Assembly (NCBI RefSeq): GCF_002157685.2
Contig: NZ_AP026738.1
Location: forward strand, 1,922,001 to 1,986,000
Origin: Comamonas thiooxydans
GTDB taxonomy: Bacteria > Pseudomonadota > Gammaproteobacteria > Burkholderiales > Burkholderiaceae_C
Length of the DNA: 64,000 bases
Direction: 5' to 3'
In this document: positions 55,947-64,000 of the stretch, piece after piece
How positions within the stretch are numbered: position 1 is the stretch's first letter
Layout of the letters: every line of letters starts with the position of its first letter
Translations under genes and position numbers: made by a program
Notes under the pieces: generated by a model
The model's input: the letters and a program-made list of their open reading frames with translations, nothing else
The model's database searches: none
Told to the model about the DNA's origin: nothing

Positions 55947-56935
55947 TGGCTGCCGACCTGAATACGAAGGTGTGGACCGGTGCGGGTCGCCGCATTTTCA
56001 TGAACGAAGTCGGCACGCGCGACGGTCTGCAGATGGAGCAGGCCTTTGTGCCTACCGAGGACAAGATCGCGCTGGTCAATGCGCTGTCCGAGGCGGGCCT
56101 GTCCAAGATCGAAGTCACGGCCTTTGTCTCGCCCAAGGCCATTCCGGCGCTGCGAGATGGCGAGATCGTGATGCGCGAGATCACGCGTCGGTCGGGCACG
56201 GTCTATACGGCGCTGGTGCCCAATGTGCGCGGCGCGGAGCGTGCGATCGATGCGCATACCGACGAGCTCAATCTGGTGATGTCGGTCAGCGAGACGCACA
56301 ACCTCTGCAATCTGCGCATGCAGCGCAGCCAGTCTTTCGAGGCACTCAGGCAGGTGATCGCCACGGCGCAGCAGGCGGCAACGCCCGTCAACGTGTCGCT
56401 CTCCTGCTGCTTTGGCTGCCCCATGGAGGGCGATGTGGCCGAGGCCGAAGTGCTGGCCTGGGTGCAGCGCTTTGCCGATCTGGGCGTGCAGGGCATCACG
56501 CTGTGCGACACCACGGGCATGGCCTATCCGGGCCAGGTGCATTCCATGGGCCTGGCCTTCAAGTCGCGCTGGCCGCAGCTGGGCCTGACCCTGCATTTCC
56601 ACAATACGCGCGGCATGGCGCTGGCCAATGTGCTGGCCTCCATCGACGCGGGAGCGGATCGCTTCGACGCCTCGATTGGCGGTCTGGGCGGCTGTCCCTA
56701 TGCGCCGGGCGCCTCGGGCAATGCCTGCACCGAAGAGATCGTGCATGCGCTGCAGCTCATGGGCTATGACACAGGCACGGACCTGGCCCGCATCGTGGCG
56801 GCCGCTCGCAGCCTGCCGGCACTGATCGGTCACGAGACGCCCAGCCAGATCGTCAAGGCCGGTGCGCGCTGGGACCTGCACCAGCCGCCAGCGGATTTTG
56901 CCGAGATCAAGGAACGCGCCCAGGCCAGGGCCTGA
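55943..56935 (+). CDS. Hydroxymethylglutaryl-CoA lyase family protein
   Basis: The 330-residue TIM-barrel lyase overlaps the CoA-transferase by four bases (ATGA). Motifs: MNEVGTRDGLQMEQ with the catalytic Arg and Asp, LHFHNTRGMALAN with the metal His pair, and GLGGCPYAPGASGN with the active-site cysteine. The usual family has EVGPRDGLQ; here Thr replaces Pro. It may act on HMG-CoA, citramalyl-CoA or a similar substrate, releasing acetyl-CoA plus acetoacetate or pyruvate. Confidence 0.9.
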   Translation: MMAADLNTKVWTGAGRRIFMNEVGTRDGLQMEQAFVPTEDKIALVNALSEAGLSKIEVTAFVSPKAIPALRDGEIVMREITRRSGTVYTALVPNVRGAERAIDAHTDELNLVMSVSETHNLCNLRMQRSQSFEALRQVIATAQQAATPVNVSLSCCFGCPMEGDVAEAEVLAWVQRFADLGVQGITLCDTTGMAYPGQVHSMGLAFKSRWPQLGLTLHFHNTRGMALANVLASIDAGADRFDASIGGLGGCPYAPGASGNACTEEIVHALQLMGYDTGTDLARIVAAARSLPALIGHETPSQIVKAGARWDLHQPPADFAEIKERAQARA

Positions 56936-57099
56936 GACGGTTTTCGCCCCGCTGCATCGGCTCTTTCGGGGGAAGGAGCTGGTGCGGTTTACAGCCCCAC
57001 GGCTTGCGCAAATCCGGATCAGGCATGGTGTCTGGCCAATACAGATGCCCGCTGTCAGTCCTTGTTTGCGCAAGTCCCCATTCCAATCAGGAGACAAAC

Positions 57100-58086
57100 A
57101 TGACTATTCAACGTCAACGCCTTCATTTTCTGCTCGCGGCGGCCGCTGCTGCGACCGGCCTTGCCAGTGCCCCAGCCATGGCCCAGGGCAGCTATCCCAG
57201 CAAAACCGTGTTGATGATCGTGCCCGCCGCCGCAGGCGGCACCACCGATCTGGCCGGCCGCATGGCCGCGCAGGCGCTGGCGCCGGTGATGGGGCAATCG
57301 GTGGTGGTGGACAACAAGGGCGGCGGCAACGGCGCCATCGCCGCCAATCTGGTCAAGCGTGCCGATGCCGACGGCTACACGCTGCTGATGCAGTACTCGG
57401 GCTACCACGTCATCTCGCCCCACCTGACCAAGGCCAAGAGCTGGGAGCAAAGCGACTTTGCCCCTGTGGCCAATGTGCTGTCGGCGCCGCAGATCATCGT
57501 CGTGCGCTCCGAGCTGCCGGTGAAGACGCTGGCCGAGCTGGTGAGCTACACCAAGGCCAACCCCGGCAAGCTCAACTATGCCTCGTCGGGCAACGGCTCG
57601 CTGCAGCATGTGACGGGTGCCATGCTGGAGCAGCAGGCTGGTGTGAAGATGGTGCACGTGCCCTACAAGGGCACGGGCCCGGCGCTGCAGGACTTGCTGG
57701 GCGGTCAGGTGGACCTGACCTTCGGCACCGCACCTCCCTTCATGCCGCATGTGCAAAGCGGCAAGCTGCGCGTGCTGGCCGTGACGGGCAAGCAGCGCTT
57801 GCCCAGCCTGCCCAATGTGCCCACCACGGCGGAAGCCGGCTACCCGGGCGTGAACGCCACTTCCTGGTTTGCCGTGTTTGCGCCCAAGGCCACGCCGCAG
57901 CCCGTGATCGACAAGCTGGCTGCCGATATCAAGAAAGTAGTGGAGGACCCCGCCTTCAAGAAAAAGGCCGAAGAGCAGGGCGCCACGGCAGACTATATGA
58001 ACCCGCAGCAACTGGCGGCCATGGTCAAGACCGAGTATGGCAACTGGGCGCAGGTGGTGAAGTCGTCCAGGATCGAAGCCGAGTAA
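57100..58086 (+). CDS. Tripartite tricarboxylate transporter substrate-binding protein (Bug family)
   Basis: From ATG 57100 (AGGAG upstream) the protein has 328 residues. A signal peptide ends near residue 28 (PAMAQG). The Bug fold has the marks VLMIVPAAAGGTTDLAGRMAA, YSGYHVISP, VPYKGTGPALQDLLGGQVDL and the end region PQQLAAMV. Bug proteins are periplasmic receptors for carboxylates. Following the CoA-transferase and lyase, it probably captures the substrate of that pathway. The membrane components of a transporter are not in the window. Confidence 0.93.
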   Translation: MTIQRQRLHFLLAAAAAATGLASAPAMAQGSYPSKTVLMIVPAAAGGTTDLAGRMAAQALAPVMGQSVVVDNKGGGNGAIAANLVKRADADGYTLLMQYSGYHVISPHLTKAKSWEQSDFAPVANVLSAPQIIVVRSELPVKTLAELVSYTKANPGKLNYASSGNGSLQHVTGAMLEQQAGVKMVHVPYKGTGPALQDLLGGQVDLTFGTAPPFMPHVQSGKLRVLAVTGKQRLPSLPNVPTTAEAGYPGVNATSWFAVFAPKATPQPVIDKLAADIKKVVEDPAFKKKAEEQGATADYMNPQQLAAMVKTEYGNWAQVVKSSRIEAE

Positions 58087-58125
58087 GCGGCAGGCCGCAG
58101 GGATTGCCTGAAATCTCTTGGTTCT

Positions 58126-58216
58126 AAAAAAGGAGCTGTTAGCGCTTGTTCAACAAGGATTTCAGATTGGAAACTATCTGAAATTCAATCTGATCAAGCG
58201 CTGGCAGCTCCTTTTG
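58126..58216. repeat. Nested inverted repeat, large copy of the dispersed element
   Basis: Outer arms AAAAGGAGCTG (58128-58138) and CAGCTCCTTTT (58205-58215), inner arms AGCGCTTG (58141-58148) and CAAGCGCT (58194-58201), and a third pair ATTTCAGA and TCTGAAAT in the centre. It can fold into one long hairpin of about 90 nt and may act as terminator of the catabolic unit. It is the largest intergenic copy of the family in the window. Confidence 0.6.
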
Positions 58217-58292
58217 CTGAGGTGCGACACGCAGCCCGGTCGTTTGAGCCGCTTGCTGCCGGATTCGTCCACATGCGCAGACAATAGCGCCC

Positions 58293-60245
58293 ATGTCTTC
58301 CACGCATTCCGCCGAACTACTGGCCCAGGTGGCCGCGCTGCCGCCATTGCCCGGCGTCTATCGCTATTTCGATGCTGCCGGTGTCCTGCTCTACGTGGGC
58401 AAGGCCATCAACCTCAAGCGTCGCGTTTCCAGCTACTTCCAGAAGGAGCATGGCGGCACGCGCATAGGCCATATGGTCAGCAAGATCGCGCGGCTGGAGA
58501 CCACGGTGGTGCGCTCCGAAGCCGAGGCGCTGCTGCTGGAAAACAATCTCATCAAGACGCTGTACCCCAAGTACAACATCCTGTTCAGGGACGACAAAAG
58601 CTATCCCTATCTCAAGATAACCGGCGTAGCCCACCGTGACGGCAAGGAGGGCGAACCTGCGTTTCAGGAGTTTCCGCGCATTGCCTACTACCGCGGCGCC
58701 GTGGACAAGAAGCACCGCTACTTCGGCCCCTATCCCAGTGCCTGGGCGGTCAAGGAAAGCATTCAGCTGCTGCAGAAAGTCTTTAGGCTGCGCACCTGCG
58801 AGGACACGGTGTTTGCCAACCGCAGCCGCCCCTGTCTGCTCTATCAGATCAAGCGCTGCACCGGCCCCTGCGTGGATCTGATATCGCCCGAGGCCTATGC
58901 GCTGGATGTGCGCAATGCCGAGGCCATGCTGCGCGGCGAAACCAGCGAGCTGCTGCAGCAGCTCGAAGCGCGCATGATGGCGCACTCCGACAAGCTGGAG
59001 TTCGAGCAGGCGGCCGAGGTGCGCAACCAGCTCACTGCGCTGTCGCGCGTGCTGCATCAGCAGGCGATCGAAACCACCGACGACAAGGATGTGGACATAC
59101 TGGCCGTGCGCGTGCAGGGCGGCCGCGCCTGCGTGAACCTGGCCATGGTGCGCGGCGGTCGCCACCTGGGCGACAGGCCGTACTTTCCGGCGAATCTGGG
59201 CGATGCCGCGTCGGTCTACTCCAGCGAGGAAGAGGTGGATGCCGCAGCCGAGGCGCGGCCCGTGGAGGAGCTGGTGCTGGAGGCCTTCATCGCCCAGCAC
59301 TATGTCGGCGTGGCCGTGCCGCCCACGCTCATCGTCAGCCATCCCGTGGAGAAGCGGCTGGTGGAGTTGCTGACCGAGCAGACCGGCGTGCGCATCACCG
59401 TGGTTCAGCAACCGCGCGAGCAGCGCCGCATCTGGCTGGAGATGGCGCAGAAAAATGCCGACATCCAGCTGGCCCGGCTGCTGGCCGAAGAAGGTTCGCA
59501 ACAGGCGCGCACGCGCGCCCTGGCCGAGGCGCTGGACCTGCCGGTCGAGAACCTCGACGAGCTGACCATCGAATGCTTTGACATCTCGCACACCAGCGGC
59601 GAAAGCACCAAGGCCTCCTGCGTGGTGTTCCATCACCACAAGATGCAGAGCAGCGACTACCGCCGTTTCAATATCGAAGGCATCACCGGCGGCGACGACT
59701 ATGCGGCCATGCGCCAGGTGCTCACACGCCGCTACAAACCCGTGGCCGAGGCGCAGCGCGAGGCGGGTGGCGCCGAGCTGACCGGCAAGCAGCCGCATCT
59801 GCCCGATCTGGTGCTGGTCGACGGCGGCAAGGGCCAGGTCAGCATGGCGCGCGAGGTCTTCACGGAACTGGGCCTCGATCTGTCGCGCATCGTGGGCGTG
59901 GAAAAAGGCGAGGGCCGCAAGGTCGGCCTGGAAGAGCTGGTGTTTGCCGACGGACGCGACAAGGTCTATCTGGGCCATGACTCGGCGGCCCTGATGCTGG
60001 TGGCGCAGATCCGCGACGAGGCACACCGCTTTGCCATCACCGGCATGCGTGCGGCCCGCGCCAAGGTGCGCACGGGCAGCAGCAGTCTGGAAGATATTGC
60101 CGGCGTGGGGCCCAAGAAACGGGCGCGATTGCTGCAGCGTTTTGGCGGCGTGCGCGGCGTGGCCGATGCCAGCGTGGACGATCTGATGACCGTGGAGGGC
60201 ATTTCCGCAACGCTGGCCGAAGAAATCTACAAGGCACTGCATTGA
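58293..60245 (+). CDS. uvrC: UvrABC system protein C
   Basis: UvrC makes both incisions in nucleotide excision repair. The 650-residue protein has the GIY-YIG nuclease domain at the N-terminus ([20 protein letters not shown]), a UVR domain near residue 215-250 and a central segment. The RNase H-like domain has [14 protein letters not shown] and [13 protein letters not shown]. The C-terminal helix-hairpin-helix pair ends in [15 protein letters not shown]. pgsA follows, the same order as in E. coli. Confidence 0.96.
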   Translation: MSSTHSAELLAQVAALPPLPGVYRYFDAAGVLLYVGKAINLKRRVSSYFQKEHGGTRIGHMVSKIARLETTVVRSEAEALLLENNLIKTLYPKYNILFRDDKSYPYLKITGVAHRDGKEGEPAFQEFPRIAYYRGAVDKKHRYFGPYPSAWAVKESIQLLQKVFRLRTCEDTVFANRSRPCLLYQIKRCTGPCVDLISPEAYALDVRNAEAMLRGETSELLQQLEARMMAHSDKLEFEQAAEVRNQLTALSRVLHQQAIETTDDKDVDILAVRVQGGRACVNLAMVRGGRHLGDRPYFPANLGDAASVYSSEEEVDAAAEARPVEELVLEAFIAQHYVGVAVPPTLIVSHPVEKRLVELLTEQTGVRITVVQQPREQRRIWLEMAQKNADIQLARLLAEEGSQQARTRALAEALDLPVENLDELTIECFDISHTSGESTKASCVVFHHHKMQSSDYRRFNIEGITGGDDYAAMRQVLTRRYKPVAEAQREAGGAELTGKQPHLPDLVLVDGGKGQVSMAREVFTELGLDLSRIVGVEKGEGRKVGLEELVFADGRDKVYLGHDSAALMLVAQIRDEAHRFAITGMRAARAKVRTGSSSLEDIAGVGPKKRARLLQRFGGVRGVADASVDDLMTVEGISATLAEEIYKALH

Positions 60246-60305
60246 TGCAGGCTGCGCGAGCGCGAATCCGCGCTGGCGCTGCGTGCTCGTGACACAATGA
60301 CACCC

Positions 60306-60869
60306 ATGTTCTTCACCATCCCTACTGTGCTGACCCTTACGCGGATCGTGGCGATTCCGCTCATCGTGGGGGTGTTTTACGCGCCGCTGGATCAGGCAAC
60401 CCGCAATCTCATCGCTACCGTGATGTTCATCGTGTTTGCCGCCACCGACTGGTTCGATGGTTATCTTGCGCGCAAGCTCAACCAGACATCGGCATTCGGT
60501 GCTTTTCTGGATCCCGTTGCCGACAAATTTTTGGTCTGCGCCTCGCTGCTGGTACTGGTTCATCTGCAACGCGCCGATGTGTTCGTGGCGCTGATCATCA
60601 TCGGACGTGAGATCGCCATCTCGGCACTGCGTGAATGGATGGCCCAGATCGGTGCCAGCAAGAGCGTGGCCGTGCACATGATCGGCAAGGCCAAGACCAT
60701 GGCCCAGATGGTGGCCATTCCCTTCCTGCTCTATGACGGAGTGGCGTTCGGAGTGATCGATACCGGCGTCTGGGGACAGTGGCTGATCTGGATTGCAGCG
60801 GTGCTGACCGTCTGGTCCATGGTCTACTACCTGCAAAAGGCATTGCCCGAAATTCGTGCCAGGCTCTGA
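60306..60869 (+). CDS. pgsA: CDP-diacylglycerol-glycerol-3-phosphate 3-phosphatidyltransferase
   Basis: PgsA makes phosphatidylglycerophosphate in the inner membrane. From ATG 60306 the protein has 187 residues, matching the family N-terminus (MFFTIPTVLTLTRI). An in-frame ATG at 60297 would add three. The CDP-alcohol phosphotransferase motif is in FDGYLARKLNQTSAFGAFLD, with further aspartates just after it (PVAD). There are about four to five membrane segments. It follows uvrC by 60 bp. Confidence 0.95.
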   Translation: MFFTIPTVLTLTRIVAIPLIVGVFYAPLDQATRNLIATVMFIVFAATDWFDGYLARKLNQTSAFGAFLDPVADKFLVCASLLVLVHLQRADVFVALIIIGREIAISALREWMAQIGASKSVAVHMIGKAKTMAQMVAIPFLLYDGVAFGVIDTGVWGQWLIWIAAVLTVWSMVYYLQKALPEIRARL

Positions 60870-61276
60870 AACCCGAAGTGGACCTCTCTGAAAGCGCTTG
60901 TTCATCAAGCGCTTTTTGCTATCTGGCGGGCTGTTTTCAAAGCGGCAAAAAGACTTTGCGGCGCTGCCTCGCATGACTTGATCGGACTGCAGATTTTGTC
61001 AATTGTTGTCAATCGGTGAAGCCGACACGGAAGAAGCTTGAAAAAAGCCGCTGTGGATGGCCGAACCCGCTCAAAAACCGCATAGAATCTGGTTCTGTCG
61101 CTGGAATGCGCAGCGCGAGTTGGCGTCAAAAATGTCAGCGGCTTCAGGTAAAAATGGGCTTGCCCATACGCAAAAACTGATAGGCTGGCTTCCGTCTTTA
61201 TCGCGACTGGTTTCTTGCTACGCAAGGTTTGCGTTTGCAGAGACATTCCATTCACTTATTTCTCGAGAGGCATCTT
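60870..61276. other. Intergenic region between pgsA and hupB
   Basis: This 407-bp stretch begins with a terminator at 60891-60917 and must contain the hupB promoter. No gene is convincing. I see no clean -35/-10 pair. Confidence 0.4.
60891..60917 (+). terminator. Terminator after pgsA, built from the dispersed AGCGCTT word
   Basis: AAAGCGCTTG (60891-60900) and CAAGCGCTTT (60906-60915) around a five-base loop with T bases after. The arms share the AGCGCTTG word of the dispersed element. Confidence 0.8.
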
Positions 61277-61549
61277 GTGAATAAAACCGAACTGATTGAG
61301 CACATCGCTAACAACGCCGATATTTCCAAGGCCGCAGCTGCGCGTGCACTGGACTCCACGATCGACGCAGTGAAGAAAACACTGAAAAAAGGTGGTACAG
61401 TATCGCTTGTTGGTTTTGGCACATTTGCTGTTGGCAAGCGTGCAGCTCGCACCGGTCGTAATCCCCGTACCGGTGATTCCATCAAGATCAAGGCGGCCAA
61501 GGTGCCTAAATTCCGTCCGGGCAAAGCATTGAAAGATGCTCTGAACTGA
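61277..61549 (+). CDS. hupB: DNA-binding protein HU (beta-type)
   Basis: HU is the small histone-like dimer that bends DNA. The frame starts at GTG 61277, with GAGAGG six bases upstream, giving 90 residues. It has [25 protein letters not shown], the Gly-rich turn [14 protein letters not shown] and the arm tip [24 protein letters not shown] that inserts into the minor groove. tRNA-Val follows 14 bp later. Confidence 0.95.
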   Translation: MNKTELIEHIANNADISKAAAARALDSTIDAVKKTLKKGGTVSLVGFGTFAVGKRAARTGRNPRTGDSIKIKAAKVPKFRPGKALKDALN

Positions 61550-61563
61550 CACCCAGTTTCAGT

Positions 61564-61639
61564 GGGTCCTTAGCTCAGTTGGTAGAGCGGCTCCTTTACA
61601 CGGAGTAGGTCGGCGGTTCGAGACCGTCAGGACCCACCA
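61564..61639 (+). tRNA. tRNA-Val (anticodon UAC)
   Basis: A 76-nt cloverleaf with CCA encoded. The acceptor stem GGGTCCT pairs fully with AGGACCC. The D arm is GCTCAGTTGGTAGAGC, the anticodon loop TTTACAC gives UAC at 61597-61599, and the T loop is TTCGAGA. It is close behind hupB and followed by a terminator. Confidence 0.97.
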
Positions 61640-62024
61640 CTAAAAACTAAAGAAATCAAGGGCTTAGAGCGATCTAAGCCCTTTTTCTTTGCCCTCTCTA
61701 CCAACCGGAAATCGTTGCTTGCCAACCTGCCTGAGCCTGGCGTAGCGCCCGGCAGAAGATCTCATGGCAGCTTGAGAAAAGCTCGCGCAGGCGGGCCGGG
61801 GTTGCATCTTCTCGGGATTCTTACGCTCTCGCTCTCATGCCTGCTTTTAAAGTGTCTCTTGAGCTTTCTGGATTGCTGTCTCGCTCATCGGATAGGCACA
61901 GATAAGGTGAAATCAGAGCGAATGCCGATGAGTGTCTCAGGGTGTGAGTCTTGCAAAATTGGCTCCATTTCGCGTAACTGGTCAGCTTGGCATGCTCATG
62001 TGCTGCGATGGCAGGAGGTCAATC
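61640..62024. other. Sparsely featured stretch after tRNA-Val
   Basis: About 385 bp holding a terminator at 61658-61686 and no convincing gene. A leucine-rich open frame covers part of it but has no ribosome site or family similarity. Confidence 0.4.
61658..61686 (+). terminator. Terminator after tRNA-Val
   Basis: AAGGGCTTAG (61658-61667) pairs with CTAAGCCCTT (61674-61683), then more T bases. Confidence 0.9.
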
Positions 62025-62216
62025 ATGAAATCTCTATCCGCTATCGCGTTGCTGGTGGCCGCTGGCGCGTTGAGCGCCTGTGATGACAAAGCACCAAAGC
62101 CTGAACTGGAAACGCGGCCGCCGGCAATGGAGGGAATAGAGCAACCACAATCAGATCCTGGAGCCGCAGTGCCGAGGCCTGAGCCATCTCCTGCGAATCC
62201 AAATCCACGGCCTTAA
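62025..62216 (+). CDS. Small proline-rich lipoprotein
   Basis: A 63-residue product starts at ATG 62025 with AGGAGG seven bases upstream. The N-terminus is a lipoprotein signal with lipobox LSAC (cysteine at residue 19). The rest is Pro/Glu-rich and probably unstructured. I do not recognise a family. Good ribosome site and signal make it a real gene. Confidence 0.65.
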   Translation: MKSLSAIALLVAAGALSACDDKAPKPELETRPPAMEGIEQPQSDPGAAVPRPEPSPANPNPRP

Positions 62217-63001
62217 AGGTTGGAACCTGGACAGGACTGCTGGGAAGTCTGCTTATTTGGTTGTTTGTGCGGGCTCGCTTCGTTGTTGTTCTCGGCCACG
62301 ATCAGCCAGGGGGTTGACGCTGTTGCCGGCCGTTCGCTCCCGGGCCGTTTTTGTGGAAGGCTAGTCTGCAGCCGGGCGATCGATGATGTAGCTCGGCGGG
62401 AAGTCCTGGGCGCTATAGCGCTCACGTTGCATGAGTATGCGCAGCACTATGTCTAAGGTTACCTCGCGCTCGCCCTTGGGCCGGATACGTTCAGCAGGTC
62501 TGCGGCTATCCGCCTGTAGCTTCGCGTGGCACATCTCCCGAATGTCCGCGCGATAGTGGCGGGTCTTTGGGGGCGGTGCTGGCATCGTGCGTGCCGATTG
62601 CGTCGTGGTCGTGGTTGACCCCTGTGTCAATGGAGCGGCCGCTGGCATGCTCAATGCCTGTGCTGGCATCACAGGCGCCGGTCAACAGGTCAATCATCAG
62701 CTTGGCAGACAGTGCCCGCTCGAATTGAGATGCAAGCATGGGCTCCAGAAAACAAGCCCGCTTGGTGGCTGGCTGTTCAGCTTGAAAAGTGAGAAATTGC
62801 TGGTGCTGAAGATTCCAGTCCAGCGGTTTTGCTCATTGGGCTCATCGTGTTGGGTAGCACCCACTTGTTGTGGGCTGGTCAGAAGCGGTACCTTATAGAT
62901 TGGGGCGACTGCGAGGGGTGATTGGTGTGTTCCGAGAGGATTGGAATGTCAACCAATTTGACAGGACTCTTCACACGACGGTCCCTAACTAGGAGGTCGC
63001 C
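62217..63001. other. Region of weak coding character beyond the tRNA
   Basis: This stretch of nearly 800 bp contains only a doubtful minus-strand open frame (62361-62672). It looks like variable or decayed sequence. Confidence 0.4.
62361..62672 (-). CDS. Doubtful hypothetical protein
   Basis: A 103-codon open frame on the minus strand. The second half (RHYRADIREMCHAKLQ, then EVTLDIVLRILMQRERYSA) looks more protein-like than chance. There is no clear ribosome site and no family I recognise. A second minus-strand frame overlaps its 5' end (62506-62739), which could point to a frameshifted remnant. Confidence 0.3.
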   Translation of the reverse strand: MMPAQALSMPAAAPLTQGSTTTTTQSARTMPAPPPKTRHYRADIREMCHAKLQADSRRPAERIRPKGEREVTLDIVLRILMQRERYSAQDFPPSYIIDRPAAD

Positions 63002-63304
63002 ATGGAAACGATCGAACAGATGGCTGAAAGACACATCCGCGAGTCTGAAGCGGACTTGGTTCATATAGATGTGTTGATGAAGCGTGCACAGAAAATGAGT
63101 GCGAACGCTGCCGATCAAGTGGAAGCTGAGAGGCTTCTGGATCAAGCCATGAGGCAGCGCGCTAAGTTAGATCTGCATCTCGCGGCCCTAAAGAGCAAGC
63201 AAGAGTCCGATTACGAGAAGCTGGCCGAGGAGGGCAAGCGCTTTAAGGAGGTGCTTGAGAAAATACGGTCGAATATTGAAGTGATGCAGGCTTCCTGGCT
63301 TTGA
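63002..63304 (+). CDS. Small coiled-coil hypothetical protein
   Basis: The 100-residue protein starts at ATG 63002, with AGGAGG seven bases upstream. Nearly all of it is predicted helical and charged: regular Leu/Ala/Ile spacing with Glu, Lys and Arg suggests a coiled coil over about residues 10-95. There is no signal or membrane segment. I recognise no family. Neighbours give no hint. Confidence 0.65.
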   Translation: METIEQMAERHIRESEADLVHIDVLMKRAQKMSANAADQVEAERLLDQAMRQRAKLDLHLAALKSKQESDYEKLAEEGKRFKEVLEKIRSNIEVMQASWL

Positions 63305-63526
63305 CCACCAAGCGGTTGCGAAGATGGTCGACGCTCCGAGCGTTCCTGTGTGGATCAGAAGTCGGCAAAGAAAGTCTGTTGCGGGGTGCATCCTCCTGCG
63401 CCTGTAGATCACCCTGCCAGTCGATGGCAATGCATTGAATGATCATGTTCTTGAGCATTGCGCTCCAGAACGCCAAAAGCCCGATCAGTGGCAGGCTGGG
63501 AAAGCTCACGCTACAGGGTTTTCATG

Positions 63527-64000
63527 CTACGGGTCGAGGCTGGGATCAGTGCTCTCGATAGAGATATCTGGATAACTCATTCCCGATACATGCACTTGAT
63601 CACGTCCAGCATTTTTTGCCTGATAAAGAAGCTGATCGGCTTCTCTCAAGGCATGGTCCAGCTGGGATGGATCGGTGATCGATGAAATCCCAAAGCTCAT
63701 GGTCAATTTTGTGCCAGAGAGAAGAGTGTCTTTATTCGACCGGAGGTCTCGTCGGATGCGTTGAGCAATTTCTTCTGCATCTCGCAGTGTGATGTCAGTC
63801 AACAGAATCACAAACTCTTCACCGCCGAATCGTGCGACGAGGTCGCGCTCTCGCACATGGTTTTGCAGAGTCGCGGAGACAAGCTGCAGCACCTTATCGC
63901 CACATTCGTGGCCCCAGGTATCGTTGATTCGTTTGAAGTGGTCTATATCACAGGCCAGCACCGCCATGGGATAGAGCCTCATGTCGGTTAAAAGCTTCAG
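63527..64000 (-). CDS. Diguanylate cyclase (GGDEF domain), C-terminal part; start outside window
   Basis: The frame runs off the right edge; 157 residues are visible. It has AVLACDIDHFKRINDTWGHECGD with the metal aspartate, then RERD, LVARF and the active-site GGEEF. The RxxD inhibitory site lies five residues before the signature, so product feedback by c-di-GMP is likely. The signature predicts an active c-di-GMP-producing enzyme. Its sensor domains lie beyond the window. Confidence 0.92.
   Translation of the reverse strand: MKLLTDMRLYPMAVLACDIDHFKRINDTWGHECGDKVLQLVSATLQNHVRERDLVARFGGEEFVILLTDITLRDAEEIAQRIRRDLRSNKDTLLSGTKLTMSFGISSITDPSQLDHALREADQLLYQAKNAGRDQVHVSGMSYPDISIESTDPSLDP

Noticed and set aside
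58317..60974. 885-codon open frame antisense to uvrC and pgsA
   Set aside because: Shadow of high-GC coding sequence; uvrC and pgsA motifs are complete on the other strand.
61715..62083. Leucine-rich 122-codon frame after tRNA-Val
   Set aside because: No ribosome site, and it overlaps the better-supported lipoprotein gene in another frame.

Overview
The window looks like part of a betaproteobacterial chromosome, most likely a Comamonas species or a close Comamonadaceae relative. This is inferred from gene content and order, not from a database search. The evidence is a high-GC backbone, an EF-P/EarP arginine-rhamnosylation pair, the order ilvB-ilvH-ilvC-pssA-leuA, the clusters dnaX-ybaB-recR and gloB-methyltransferase-rnhA, a sigma factor/DUF3619/DUF3106/RDD cluster, and short palindromic elements of a kind I associate with this family.

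Layout. Positions 2-10507 hold one plus-strand locus. It contains the end of a giant surface protein with thirteen near-identical 306-bp Ig-like repeats, a HlyD-type membrane-anchored adaptor with an extra cytoplasmic N-terminal domain, and a 703-aa fusion of an M50 site-2-protease-like membrane domain with a HlyD-like C-terminus. No ATPase gene is seen in the window. This is the strongest candidate for a poorly described system: an export, anchoring or processing apparatus for the adhesin. Positions 10508-12466 are an accessory stretch with a flavodoxin-fold oxidoreductase, a MerR regulator and a tRNA-like relic.

Positions 12467-28121 are core genome. They hold rimO, the SRP RNA gene (minus strand) divergent from dnaX-ybaB-recR, mltD-gloB, a YafS-type methyltransferase with rnhA, a thioredoxin-like gene, the molybdenum-cofactor genes moaA-mobA-moeA, a DUF2889 protein, a Crp/Fnr regulator divergent from a DUF962 membrane protein, and ppa. 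Two chemoreceptor genes follow (28260-32227), then a GNAT protein divergent from nadE-glnK. A minus-strand run encodes an ECF-like sigma factor, DUF3619, DUF3106, RDD, dgkA and LOG proteins.

Positions 39499-47641 carry branched-chain amino-acid synthesis: ilvB, ilvH, ilvC, pssA, a leucine-attenuator leader peptide, and two different 2-isopropylmalate synthases in tandem. Then come a penicillin-binding endopeptidase, an IclR regulator, the N-end-rule transferases bpt and aat, efp and earP, and a LysR regulator divergent from a CoA-transferase/HMG-CoA-lyase/Bug-receptor catabolic unit. uvrC, pgsA, hupB and tRNA-Val(UAC) follow. The last 2.4 kb beyond the tRNA is sparsely coding and ends in a truncated diguanylate cyclase.

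Features of regulatory interest are a nine-A slippery run in dnaX with stops in both shifted frames, the leu attenuator, the SRP RNA with a swapped apical base-pair set, and short palindromic repeats. Two of these repeats appear to have inserted in frame into moeA and the GNAT gene.
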